DNA of 33,610 nucleotides from the NCBI RefSeq assembly GCF_037137075.1, contig NZ_JBBBNV010000037.1, forward strand, positions 1 to 33,610, given 5' to 3'. The DNA comes from JBBBNV01 sp037137075 (lineage in GTDB: Bacteria > Bacillota > Bacilli > Paenibacillales > NBRC-103111). This document shows positions 7,647 through 15,663 of this stretch, in pieces. Positions within the stretch are counted from its first letter, which is position 1, and the number at the start of each line of letters is the position of its first letter. A program made the translations under genes and the position numbers. Under the pieces are notes generated by a model, which saw only the letters and a list, made by a program, of their open reading frames with translations, made no database searches and was not told the DNA's origin.

Positions 7647-8807
7647 ATGAACCGAAACACAAGCACCGCGCCCGGCGCAGTGTACATTCATATCCCATTC
7701 TGTACGAACAAATGCCACTATTGCGATTTCAATTCTTATGTGCTGAAGGGCCAGCCCGTCGAGGAGTATCTGGATGCGCTGGAGCGGGAGATGGAGCGTA
7801 CGGTCCGGCAGACGCCCCCGGGACAAATCGAAACGATCTTTGTCGGCGGCGGTACGCCGACCGTGCTGCTTCCGGCCCAAATGGAGCGGTTTTTGCGTAT
7901 CGTGCGCACTTATTTTCCACAGTGGAGCCCGTCGGTTGAATTTACGATGGAGGCCAACCCCGGCACAACGGATGAGGAAAAGCTGCGTGTCATGAAGGAG
8001 GGCGGCGTCAACCGGATTAGCTTCGGGGTGCAGTCCTTTGACAACGGGCTCCTGGAGGGCATCGGCCGCATCCATACTACGGATGATGTGTACCGGAGCC
8101 TGTCCAATGCCCGCGCGGTTGGCTTTACGAATCTGTCGATTGATTTGATGTTCGGGCTGCCCCATCAGACGGAGCAGCACATGCAGCATACGCTGGACAA
8201 GGCGCTGGAGCTGGATTTGCCGCATTATTCCATTTACAGCCTGAAGGTTGAGGAGAACACGCTGTTTCATACGCTGTACCATCGCGGGCAGCTTCCGCTG
8301 CCGGATGAGGACTCGGAGCTCGGCATGTTTTACCTCATTATGAACCGGCTCCGGGAAGCGGGATACGGCCAGTATGAGGTCAGTAACTTTGCGCGGCCGG
8401 GCTTCGAAAGCCGCCATAACTCCGCGTATTGGCGCAATCTGGATTATTACGGGCTCGGCGCAGGCGCGCACGGCTATGTTCACGGCTGGCGCCATATCAA
8501 CATTAAAGGGGTGCAGCCGTATATCGATGCTACCCGGAAGGGCTTCCCTCTGCTGGAACGGTTCGAGGTGACACGCTCAGAAGCGATGGAGGATTTTATG
8601 ATGGTCGGCCTGCGCCTGTTGGAAGGGGTCTCCAACCGGGATTTCAGCTCCCAATTCGGCCTGCGGATGGAGGAGATATTCGCGGCTCCCTTGGAGAAGC
8701 TGCTGCAGCAGGAGCTGATCGAGCCGACCGGTGCGGACGGCTACCGCTTGACGCCGCAGGGACTCGTTTACGGCAATGAGGTATTTGCGGAATTTTTGTC
8801 TGAGTGA
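7647..8807 (+). CDS. hemW: Radical SAM heme chaperone HemW
   Basis: 386 residues, matching HemW of Bacillus (about 380). The radical-SAM cluster motif CTNKCHYC gives Cys19, Cys23 and Cys26. The glycine-rich GGGTPT, the FGVQSF motif, the GLPHQT motif and the C-terminal HemN_C winged domain follow. HemW binds heme and a 4Fe-4S cluster and is thought to insert heme into respiratory proteins; it is not a coproporphyrinogen oxidase. The ATG at 7647 with GAGAGGAA upstream was chosen, since the family starts just before the xVYIHIPFC strand. The conserved Bacillus neighbour hrcA is downstream, but two small genes lie between. Confidence 0.95.
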   Translation: MNRNTSTAPGAVYIHIPFCTNKCHYCDFNSYVLKGQPVEEYLDALEREMERTVRQTPPGQIETIFVGGGTPTVLLPAQMERFLRIVRTYFPQWSPSVEFTMEANPGTTDEEKLRVMKEGGVNRISFGVQSFDNGLLEGIGRIHTTDDVYRSLSNARAVGFTNLSIDLMFGLPHQTEQHMQHTLDKALELDLPHYSIYSLKVEENTLFHTLYHRGQLPLPDEDSELGMFYLIMNRLREAGYGQYEVSNFARPGFESRHNSAYWRNLDYYGLGAGAHGYVHGWRHINIKGVQPYIDATRKGFPLLERFEVTRSEAMEDFMMVGLRLLEGVSNRDFSSQFGLRMEEIFAAPLEKLLQQELIEPTGADGYRLTPQGLVYGNEVFAEFLSE

Positions 8808-8934
8808 TGGATGATAGGAGTCTTGGCGGGGGCAGCGGTTCGAGCGACCGCCATGCAGCGCTTCAGCGCGCCTTGGATTCGCGTGCGCTGGAAATGGGCG
8901 AAATGGCGGTATCGGCCGAAATCCGGTCGTTCTC

Positions 8935-8966
8935 CGAAAAACCGGAAAATCGAAAAACCGGAAAAT
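8935..8966. repeat. Tandem duplication of a 16-mer
   Basis: CGAAAAACCGGAAAAT occurs twice head to tail (8935-8950 and 8951-8966), immediately before the terminator hairpin. Perfect copies suggest a recent duplication. Confidence 0.85.
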
Positions 8967-8977
8967 CAGGCAGCAGC

Positions 8978-9027
8978 AAAAAACATCGGCCATACCCGCT
9001 ATCCAGGCGGGCGGCCGATGTTTTTTT
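8978..9027. terminator. Bidirectional terminator between hemW and the FlxA-like gene
   Basis: AAAAAACATCGGCC (8978-8991) pairs with GGCCGATGTTTTTT (9013-9026), with a secondary CCCGC/GCGGG in the loop and a T7 run. It serves hemW on + and the convergent small gene on -. Confidence 0.88.
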
Positions 9028-9034
9028 AGGCGGA

Positions 9035-9391
9035 TTACTCGTAAATCCGGTAGTCGATTTGACTGTCGGAGGAGATTTTTTCAATGATGGTGCCCTGCTT
9101 GCCTTGGCTGTCCGCCTTGCCCGGGTCCCGGTTTTCCTTGTCCTTTTGCGCCGCGGCTTTGCCGGCTTCGGTTTGTTTGCTTTGAATTTGCTGCTGGATT
9201 TGTTGGATTTGCTGCTGAAGCAGCTGGGACTTGGTTTCCTTCGTCTCCTGGTCGTCAGAGCTGGAGGTTATTTCCTGAAGCTCTTTTTGCAGAGATACCA
9301 GCTGCTTCTGCAGGGCTTTAATCTCGCTTTCACTGCTGCTGGAAGAAGCGGAATAGGATGTGCTGCTGCTTGAGACGGATGAAATGCTCAT
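9035..9391 (-). CDS. Small FlxA-like coiled-coil protein
   Basis: 118 residues from ATG 9391, which has AAGGAGGG 8 nt upstream. A Ser-rich N-terminus (MSISSVSSSSTSYSASSSSS) is followed by a long coiled coil rich in Gln, Leu and Lys (residues about 22-85), then a charged linker and a short C-terminal segment. This composition matches the FlxA-like family (Pfam FlxA), whose role is unknown in most bacteria. No signal peptide. Convergent with hemW. An in-frame start 17 codons upstream has no ribosome site. Confidence 0.75.
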   Translation of the reverse strand: MSISSVSSSSTSYSASSSSSESEIKALQKQLVSLQKELQEITSSSDDQETKETKSQLLQQQIQQIQQQIQSKQTEAGKAAAQKDKENRDPGKADSQGKQGTIIEKISSDSQIDYRIYE

Positions 9392-9650
9392 CGTGATACC
9401 CTCCTTGGCGGTTGAACTTGCTCGAATATGTATACGGCTCATTATACCGGCGCTGTATGAACGGAGTATGAATTGAAACTGAAAGTTTCCTTACAGACTC
9501 ATCTGCCTGGAACGGCTTCCCCAATGACGAGCGGGGCCCCTGTTTCACCGATGGGAAGCCGGAACCGGGCTTTGCGAGCATGGCTTAAAACCGTCATGAC
9601 GTTCTATCGCATCCCCGGTATGAAAGCAGCTCTTTCACAGAAAATAACCC

Positions 9651-9679
9651 TTGCTCCTTTATGCGTCCTGTTGTATATT
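9651..9679 (+). promoter_or_regulatory. Candidate sigma-A promoter of the GNAT gene
   Basis: TTGCTC (9651-9656), 17-bp spacer, TATATT (9674-9679), 48 bp before the ATG at 9728. The rest of the 9392-9727 gap shows no gene or other signal I can support. Confidence 0.5.
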
Positions 9680-9727
9680 TATTCGTATTATCATATTGAT
9701 GACAACTGGAACAAGGCGGGGATGAAC

Positions 9728-10189
9728 ATGTCGGTTATTTGCCGGAAGGCGGTTCGGGAGGACGTTGACGCGCTTTATACATTAATAGAAGGTTATGCAC
9801 AAAAAGGAATTATGCTGCCGCGTTCCAAAGAGACGCTGACGGAGCAAATCGACACGTTTGTCATTGCCGAACTGGACGGTGCGTTTGTCGGCTGCGGCTC
9901 GTTATGCAGATTGGGCAAGGATTTGGTAGAGATTCGCTCGCTGGGTGTTACGGAAGGCCAGAAGGGTCTTGGCATCGGCAAGAAGCTCGTTGCTTTTTTG
10001 GTGGAGGAGGCCAGGCTGCAGGGGATTCCGAAGGTGATGGCCCTGACTTATGCAGATAAGTTTTTTGAACGAATCGGATTTACGGTTGTGGAAAAGGAAA
10101 TTTTCCCCGAGAAGGTATGGAAGGACTGCGTTCACTGTAAAAAGCAGCACTGCTGCGACGAAATTGCGGTGCTGAGACGACTGGATTGA
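9728..10189 (+). CDS. GNAT acetyltransferase resembling short-form N-acetylglutamate synthase
   Basis: 153 residues from ATG 9728 (GGCGGGG upstream); ATG 9722 is in frame and possible. The full GNAT fold is visible: IRKAV-like first strand, motif A EIRSLGVTEGQKGLGIGKKL with the acetyl-CoA pyrophosphate loop, and motif B near FFERIGFTVVEKE. The C-terminal stretch KVWKDCVHCKKQHCCDEIA closely resembles the KVWxDCxxCPxxxxCDE signature known from short, kinase-less N-acetylglutamate synthases, which make the first arginine intermediate from glutamate and acetyl-CoA. No arg genes are adjacent, so the substrate is inferred. The hrcA promoter starts 2 bp after its stop codon. Confidence 0.8.
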   Translation: MSVICRKAVREDVDALYTLIEGYAQKGIMLPRSKETLTEQIDTFVIAELDGAFVGCGSLCRLGKDLVEIRSLGVTEGQKGLGIGKKLVAFLVEEARLQGIPKVMALTYADKFFERIGFTVVEKEIFPEKVWKDCVHCKKQHCCDEIAVLRRLD

Positions 10190-10190
10190 C

Positions 10191-10220
10191 TTGACAACGG
10201 CCTTTGTGCTCTGGTATTTT
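10191..10220 (+). promoter_or_regulatory. Sigma-A promoter of the hrcA heat-shock operon
   Basis: TTGACA (10191-10196), 18-bp spacer, TATTTT (10215-10220). The CIRCE element begins 12 bp downstream, covering the start of transcription. Confidence 0.8.
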
Positions 10221-10231
10221 TGTATTAGGTT

Positions 10232-10258
10232 TTAGCACTCAACTGTTACGAGTGCTAA
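10232..10258. promoter_or_regulatory. CIRCE operator (HrcA binding site)
   Basis: TTAGCACTC (10232-10240), 9-bp spacer, GAGTGCTAA (10250-10258): a perfect match to the CIRCE consensus. HrcA bound here represses the operon, and GroEL-dependent HrcA activity links it to folding stress. Confidence 0.97.
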
Positions 10259-10282
10259 CGACGATACAGGAGGTGCCGGACG

Positions 10283-11308
10283 ATGTTGACAGAACGCCAG
10301 CGGCTTGTTCTTAGCGCCATTGTTGATGACTATATCCGATCTGCTGAACCTGTAGGTTCCCGGAGTATTTCCAAACGGGGCGAGGTTGGCTTCAGTGCGG
10401 CTACAATCCGGAATGAAATGTCTGATTTGGAGGAACTGGGATTTCTGGAGCAGCCGCACACCTCGGCCGGACGTATCCCCTCTCATAAAGGTTACCGTTA
10501 TTATGTAGACCACCTTGTACAGCTTCGCGGGCTGGATAGCCGTGAGAAAAGCATGCTCAAGGTTTTTTTTGCTGAGAAAATGGAGGAAACGGAGCAGGTT
10601 GTTCAGCAGGCTGCGATGATTTTGTCCAGTCTGACGAATTATACCTCGATTGTGCTGGGGCCGGAGATGTTCAATACGACCCTCAAGCATCTGCAAATCG
10701 TGCCTCTGAATGAAAAAACAGCCGTCGCCATCATTGTGACGAACACCGGTCATGTGGAGAACAAAACGGTCACCATTCCGGACAATTTGCCGATTGAAGA
10801 GCTGGAGAAATTCGTCAATTTGCTCAATGCCAAGCTGAAGGGCGTGTCGCTGCTGCATTTCAGGGCAAAGCTGTACAATGAGATCAGCAGCGAGATGAGC
10901 AAGTACGTTTCTCAATACGAAGAGCTTCTGCATATGTTGGAAAATGTAGTGGAGCCTGGCGATGAGGACCGGATATTCGTAAGCGGGTCGACGAACATCT
11001 TGACCCAGCCGGAGTTCCGGGATGTGGATAAGGTCAAAGGGCTGCTTGATTTGTTCGCCCAGCCGATGACTCTAATGAAGCTGTTCCATTCTGTTCCGGA
11101 AGGAATACAGGTGCGCATCGGGGCCGAGAATGAGAATGAGGCCATTAGCCAGTGCAGCCTGATTACCGCCACTTACTCCGTGGGCGGACAGTCGCTGGGC
11201 ACGATAGGCATTGTTGGACCGACCCGGATGGAGTACGGCAAGGTCATCAGCCTGCTCGATTTGATTTCCAGGGATGTCTCCTCGGTCATCGGGCGATTGT
11301 ACAAGTGA
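10283..11308 (+). CDS. hrcA: Heat-inducible transcription repressor HrcA
   Basis: 341 residues, normal for HrcA. N-terminal winged HTH (MLTERQRLVLSAIVDDYIRS, then SAATIRNEMSDLEELGFLEQ), the family-typical PHTSAGRIPSHKGYRYYVD segment, and a GAF-like dimerisation domain ending in a conserved C-terminal strand (GTIGIVGPTRMEYGKVISLL). First gene behind the CIRCE promoter, with ribosome site AGGAGGTG. It represses its own operon. The next gene starts 17 nt after the stop, so the two are co-transcribed. Confidence 0.98.
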   Translation: MLTERQRLVLSAIVDDYIRSAEPVGSRSISKRGEVGFSAATIRNEMSDLEELGFLEQPHTSAGRIPSHKGYRYYVDHLVQLRGLDSREKSMLKVFFAEKMEETEQVVQQAAMILSSLTNYTSIVLGPEMFNTTLKHLQIVPLNEKTAVAIIVTNTGHVENKTVTIPDNLPIEELEKFVNLLNAKLKGVSLLHFRAKLYNEISSEMSKYVSQYEELLHMLENVVEPGDEDRIFVSGSTNILTQPEFRDVDKVKGLLDLFAQPMTLMKLFHSVPEGIQVRIGAENENEAISQCSLITATYSVGGQSLGTIGIVGPTRMEYGKVISLLDLISRDVSSVIGRLYK

Positions 11309-11324
11309 CAAGGGGGAAGCTCCG

Positions 11325-12857
11325 GTGAATGCCAATCATGAAGCAGAGGAGCGGCAGCCCACGCTTCGCAACAACGCCGCGGCGGTGCGCGCCATATGCT
11401 CCGCCGTGGAGGGCACGCTTGGCCCCAAGGGGCTGGATACGATGCTTGTCGGCGGTGGAGGCGAGGTCGTCATTACCAACGATGGCGTGACGATTCTGGA
11501 AATGATGGATGTGACGCATCCGGCTGCCCGTCTCGTTATTCAGGCGGCGCGCGCTCAGCAGGCGCAGGTCGGCGACGGCACGACGACCGCCACGGTGCTT
11601 GCCGGCGCGCTGGTTGGCGAGGGTGTGGCACAGGTGGAGCGCGGGGTGCCGGTGTCCAAGGTGATTGAGGGCATCCGGCTTGGCGTACAGGAGGCCGCAG
11701 CAGCGATAGCCCGGCGGGCCCGTCCTCTAAGCGGTGTCGAAGACCCACTGCTGGCGAGGATCGCCTGGGTGGCCGGACGGGAGCAGCGGGACATTGCCGA
11801 GCTGGTCATCGAGGCGGCTCACGTGGTCGGCTTCCCGCTGCTGGCCTCAGACAGCTTCCGATTCGCCGAAGCTATCGTCGCTGATGAGCAGCCGCGCAGC
11901 GAAGTGTTTCCCGGGCTTATAGTGAAGCAGAAGCCGCTGCAGGCCTACTTATTCGAGGCGGGTACTGCGGTGGGGAACGGGATTATGGTATTCGAGGATG
12001 CCTTGGAGCCGGAGACGCTCGGCGAAGAAGCGCTGGTGACCGAAGCCGGACTGCGGCAGCAGCTGGAATGGAAGGCGCAGTTCGCAGCCCAGCTTGCCAA
12101 GCTGCCGGAGCTGGGCATCGGGCTTATCGCGGTCGACCGCAGCGTTGCCCCGGAAGCGGAGCAGTTCTGCGCCGACCATGGGATTATGGTGCTGCAGCGC
12201 GCGCTGAAGAGCGAGCTGCGCCAGCTGTGCGAGCATACCGGCGCCCGGCCGCTCAAGCGAACGGCGCTTGCGCGGCCGGCAGCCCAGCTGGCTTCGGCGG
12301 TAGGCCGCTGCCGGGAGCTGCGCTACGATGCCCGCAGCGAACGCGTGTATATCCGCGAAGGAGCCGGCCGGTCGCGCGTTACCGCGATTGTGGGCGCAGG
12401 GACCCGTGAAGTGGCCGGAGAGCGCTCGCGGATTGCCGGAGATGCGGCCTCCAGCGTGCAAGCGGCTGTTTTGGGCGGCATTGTTCCCGGCGGCGGAGCG
12501 GTGGAGCTGGCCGTAGCCCGGGAGCTGGAGCGGCTGCGCGAAGGGCTCGGCGGCCTGGAAAGCTTCGGCGTGCAGTGTGTAGCGGAGGCGCTGCGGCGGC
12601 CGCTCGCGCAGATGGCGGCCAATGGCGGTTACAATCCGCTGGAGAAGCTGGAGCTGATTAAAGCCGCGCAGCTCGCCGCAGGAAGCGACACGCTGGCGCT
12701 TGATTTTGACACCGGTGAGGTGGCGGATATGCTGCGGCGGGGGATTGTAGACCCGGCTCCGGTCAAGATTCATGCGCTGGAGGCGGCGGGCGAGGTTGCC
12801 TGCGCTATTTTGCGAATCCAGACCGTCATCAAGATGAAGCCCGATGCTTATACCTAA
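11325..12857 (+). CDS. Group III (thermosome/CCT-like) chaperonin in the hsp70 operon
   Basis: 510 residues from GTG 11325 (AGGGGGA 8 nt upstream). The sequence is of the archaeal/eukaryal group II style, not GroEL: TLGPKGLDTMLV, ITNDGVTILEMMDVTHPAA and GDGTTTATVLAG near residue 83 (Asp84 in the ATP site), then GDAASS (Asp373, aligned with the catalytic Asp of the HDA motif). GGIVPGGGAVE and GIVDPAPVKIHALEAA...ILRIQTVI follow at the C-terminus. The apical part is diverged, with a helical segment where the built-in lid is expected, and there is no GGM tail. Bacterial 'group III' chaperonins inside Firmicute hsp70 operons are described, first studied in Carboxydothermus. Here the gene sits between hrcA and grpE under CIRCE. 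Expected role: ATP-driven folding in a double ring without a GroES partner. Confidence 0.9.
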   Translation: MNANHEAEERQPTLRNNAAAVRAICSAVEGTLGPKGLDTMLVGGGGEVVITNDGVTILEMMDVTHPAARLVIQAARAQQAQVGDGTTTATVLAGALVGEGVAQVERGVPVSKVIEGIRLGVQEAAAAIARRARPLSGVEDPLLARIAWVAGREQRDIAELVIEAAHVVGFPLLASDSFRFAEAIVADEQPRSEVFPGLIVKQKPLQAYLFEAGTAVGNGIMVFEDALEPETLGEEALVTEAGLRQQLEWKAQFAAQLAKLPELGIGLIAVDRSVAPEAEQFCADHGIMVLQRALKSELRQLCEHTGARPLKRTALARPAAQLASAVGRCRELRYDARSERVYIREGAGRSRVTAIVGAGTREVAGERSRIAGDAASSVQAAVLGGIVPGGGAVELAVARELERLREGLGGLESFGVQCVAEALRRPLAQMAANGGYNPLEKLELIKAAQLAAGSDTLALDFDTGEVADMLRRGIVDPAPVKIHALEAAGEVACAILRIQTVIKMKPDAYT

Positions 12858-12916
12858 GCGGTTTAACCGAAGAATAATACGGGGAGCGCAGCAGCGGAGC
12901 CCGTTTGCAGAAGGGA

Positions 12917-12944
12917 TTAACAACCGGGGAGTTCCGGTTACACT
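12917..12944 (+). promoter_or_regulatory. Possible internal promoter ahead of grpE
   Basis: TTAACA (12917-12922), 16-bp spacer, TACACT (12939-12944), 21 bp before the grpE start. An overlapping small dyad AACCGG/CCGGTT could instead be an mRNA stem between the chaperonin and grpE. No CIRCE accompanies it. Confidence 0.3.
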
Positions 12945-12964
12945 GTCAAGGAGGTGAATAATTC

Positions 12965-13567
12965 ATGAGTTTTGCTAAAGAAGAACAACAAGCGGCGGCT
13001 CAAACAGCCGATGACGCTACATATAAAGCGGATGCAGCCGGGGAAGGCGTACAGCCGGAGCCTGCCGATACAGAAGCGGAAGCCGCCGGCGCTTCGGCAG
13101 AAGCGGATACAGCAGCGAACGTTCAAATCGCCGCACTGCAGCAGCAGCTGGAGGAAAGCCAGCAGCGCGCGCTGCGCGCCCAGGCCGACTTTGATAATTT
13201 CCGCCGCCGTTCGCGTCAGGAGAAGGAGGAGTTCGCCAAGTACGCTTCCTTGAAGCTGATTGAGCAGCTCGTGCCGGTCATTGACAACTTTGACCGCGCG
13301 CTTCTCGCCGCCAAGGCAAATTCCGATTACGACGCACTGATTAAAGGGGTGGACATGATTTACCGCCAGTTCGATCAGGTGCTCTCGGCAGAAGGTCTGG
13401 TCCCGATCGATGCTGTCGGCCAGCCGTTCAATCCGGAGTTTCATCAGGCGATTATGCAGGTGCAATCGGAGGAGCATGAGGAAGGCATCGTTGTGGAGGA
13501 AGTGCAGAAGGGCTATATGCTCAAAGACAAGGTCATTCGTCCCGCGATGGTGAAGGTCAGCTCGTAA
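12965..13567 (+). CDS. grpE: Nucleotide exchange factor GrpE
   Basis: 200 residues. A low-complexity Ala/Glu-rich N-terminus (1-50) is followed by the long dimerisation coiled coil (IAALQQQLEESQQRALRAQA), then DFDNFRRRSRQEKEEFAKYA and the C-terminal beta domain with FNPEFHQAIMQV and GYMLKDKVIRPAMVKVS, all GrpE signatures. It exchanges ADP for ATP on DnaK. It has a strong ribosome site, AAGGAGGTGA, and lies 107 nt after the chaperonin and 62 nt before dnaK. Confidence 0.98.
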   Translation: MSFAKEEQQAAAQTADDATYKADAAGEGVQPEPADTEAEAAGASAEADTAANVQIAALQQQLEESQQRALRAQADFDNFRRRSRQEKEEFAKYASLKLIEQLVPVIDNFDRALLAAKANSDYDALIKGVDMIYRQFDQVLSAEGLVPIDAVGQPFNPEFHQAIMQVQSEEHEEGIVVEEVQKGYMLKDKVIRPAMVKVSS

Positions 13568-13629
13568 TTCGTTTTATTACAGGAAATAAACTGGAAATAA
13601 ATATCCCTTATTCAAGGAGGTCCCTTACA

Positions 13630-15471
13630 ATGAGTAAAGTAATTGGTATTGACCTGGGTACAACAAACTCTTGCGTGGCCGTTATGGAAGGCGGCGAAGC
13701 GGTTGTTATTCCTAACGCGGAAGGCAACCGTACGACACCGTCGGTTGTCGGCTTCAAAAAAGACGGCGAGCGCATTGTCGGTGAAACCGCAAAGCGCCAA
13801 GCGATCACGAACCCGGATCGCACGATAATTTCGATTAAACGCCATATGGGGACAGCCCACAAGGAATCCATTGACGGCAAAGATTTCTCGCCCCAAGAAA
13901 TTTCTGCTATCATTTTGCAGAAGCTTAAAGCGGATGCGGAAGCATACCTGGGCACTACAGTAACCCAAGCGGTTATTACTGTTCCGGCATACTTCAACGA
14001 CAGCCAGCGTCAAGCAACCAAGGATGCGGGTAAAGTTGCAGGTCTGGACGTGCTGCGTATCGTCAACGAGCCGACGGCGGCGGCACTGGCTTACGGTATG
14101 GATAAGCAGGAGGAGGATCAAACGATTCTCGTTTATGACCTGGGCGGCGGTACGTTCGACGTATCTATCCTGGAGCTGGGCGACGGGATTTTCGAAGTAA
14201 AAGCAACCAGCGGGGACAACAACCTCGGCGGCGACGACTTCGACCAAGTCATCATTGACTACCTGGCTTCCGAGTTCAAAAAAGAGCACGGCATCGACCT
14301 GAGCAAAGATAAAGCGGCTGTACAGCGTTTGAAGGATGCAGCGGAGAAAGCGAAAAAGGAATTGTCGGGCGTACTGACGACAACCATCTCGTTGCCGTTC
14401 ATCACCGTCGTAGACGGCGTGCCGCAGCACTTGGAGGTCAACCTGACCCGTGCGAAGTTTGAAGAGCTGTCCGCTCATCTGGTTGAGCGTACGATCGGAC
14501 CGACTCGTCAAGCGCTTCAAGACGCTGGGCTGACTCCCGCAGATCTTCACAAAATCGTCCTTGTCGGCGGTTCGACCCGTATCCCTGCGGTACAGGAAGC
14601 AATTAAGAAGCTGACCGGCAAAGAACCGCACAAAGGCGTAAACCCGGATGAGGTGGTTGCCCTCGGCGCTGCAATTCAAGCAGGGGTTCTGACCGGCGAA
14701 GTAAAAGACGTTGTTCTTCTTGACGTGACTCCGCTGTCCCTCGGTATCGAAACTGCAGGCGGCGTGTTCACCAAAATGATCGACCGCAATACAACGATTC
14801 CAACCAATAAGTCGCAGGTGTTCAGCACCTACGCCGACAACCAGACGAGCGTTGAAATTCACGTTCTGCAGGGCGAGCGCTCCATGGCGGCGGATAACAA
14901 ATCGCTTGGCCGCTTTATGCTGGGTGACATCCCGCCTGCGCCGCGCGGCATTCCGCAAATCGAAGTCAGCTTTGACATCGACGCTAACGGTATCGTTAAC
15001 GTGTCCGCACTCGACAAAGGCACCGGCAAAAGCCAAAAAATCACCATCACTTCCTCCAGCGGGCTGTCTGCTGAAGAAGTGGATCGCATGATGAAGGAAG
15101 CTGAAGCGAACGCGGAGGAAGACCGCAAACGGAAAGAAGCCGTTGAAGTCCGCAACCAAGCGGATCAGCTGGTCTACACGGTTGACAAGACGCTGAAGGA
15201 TCTTGGAGACAAGGTGGATCAAGCGGAAGTCGACAAAGCGAATGCAGCTAAGGAAAACCTGACCAAAGCGCTGGAAGGCACTGACCTTGACGCGATTAAG
15301 AAGGCGACCGAAGAGCTGTCCGAGGTTGTACAGCAGCTTTCCGTGAAGCTGTATGAGCAAGCGGCTCAAGCGCAGCAAGCTGGAGAAGCCGGTCCTGACG
15401 CGGGCCAAGGCGCGCCGAAGAAAGATAATGTTGTTGATGCGGACTATGAAGTTGTCGACGACAAGAAATAA
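13630..15471 (+). CDS. dnaK: Chaperone DnaK (Hsp70)
   Basis: 613 residues, the typical Gram-positive length (shorter than E. coli because of the known deletion in the ATPase domain). Phosphate-1 loop IGIDLGTTNSCVAV, the DLGGGTFDVSILE motif, VGGSTRIPAVQ, the DVTPLSLGIET linker into the substrate-binding domain, a helical lid and an acidic tail DADYEVVDDKK. It folds client proteins with GrpE and DnaJ. Codon use is visibly more biased than in neighbouring genes, as expected for high expression. The AAGGAGGT ribosome site ends 10 nt before the ATG. Confidence 0.99.
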   Translation: MSKVIGIDLGTTNSCVAVMEGGEAVVIPNAEGNRTTPSVVGFKKDGERIVGETAKRQAITNPDRTIISIKRHMGTAHKESIDGKDFSPQEISAIILQKLKADAEAYLGTTVTQAVITVPAYFNDSQRQATKDAGKVAGLDVLRIVNEPTAAALAYGMDKQEEDQTILVYDLGGGTFDVSILELGDGIFEVKATSGDNNLGGDDFDQVIIDYLASEFKKEHGIDLSKDKAAVQRLKDAAEKAKKELSGVLTTTISLPFITVVDGVPQHLEVNLTRAKFEELSAHLVERTIGPTRQALQDAGLTPADLHKIVLVGGSTRIPAVQEAIKKLTGKEPHKGVNPDEVVALGAAIQAGVLTGEVKDVVLLDVTPLSLGIETAGGVFTKMIDRNTTIPTNKSQVFSTYADNQTSVEIHVLQGERSMAADNKSLGRFMLGDIPPAPRGIPQIEVSFDIDANGIVNVSALDKGTGKSQKITITSSSGLSAEEVDRMMKEAEANAEEDRKRKEAVEVRNQADQLVYTVDKTLKDLGDKVDQAEVDKANAAKENLTKALEGTDLDAIKKATEELSEVVQQLSVKLYEQAAQAQQAGEAGPDAGQGAPKKDNVVDADYEVVDDKK

Positions 15472-15663
15472 TAACAAGGCAGTGCCGGGCCTGAAGCAGT
15501 GAATGCTGCCGGGGTCCTGCTGCATCGGCACAGGCGGAATCAAGACCGGATCGCTTCAGCAAGCCGGCTTGAACGCCATGCCCGAATACGATTCAGCCTA
15601 TAAACGGACGCCGTCTTGGTTCAAGACGGTGAAGCCGTTTATGTGGTGTTTGGGGGTGGGGAA
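15472..15663 (+). other. Structured dnaK-dnaJ intergenic region
   Basis: 192 nt without a gene. It contains a perfect 8-bp hairpin CCGTCTTG (15611-15618) / CAAGACGG (15622-15629) and a larger possible fold closed by GTGCCG (15482-15487) / CGGCAC (15526-15531). No T tract follows either, so they look like mRNA processing or stability elements rather than terminators. No convincing promoter. Confidence 0.45.

Noticed and set aside
11949..12923. 324-codon open frame antisense to the chaperonin gene
   Set aside because: The plus-strand frame has clear chaperonin motifs; this one has none.
13612..15543. 643-codon open frame antisense to dnaK
   Set aside because: Shadow of the strongly codon-biased dnaK gene; no start signal and composition is not protein-like.
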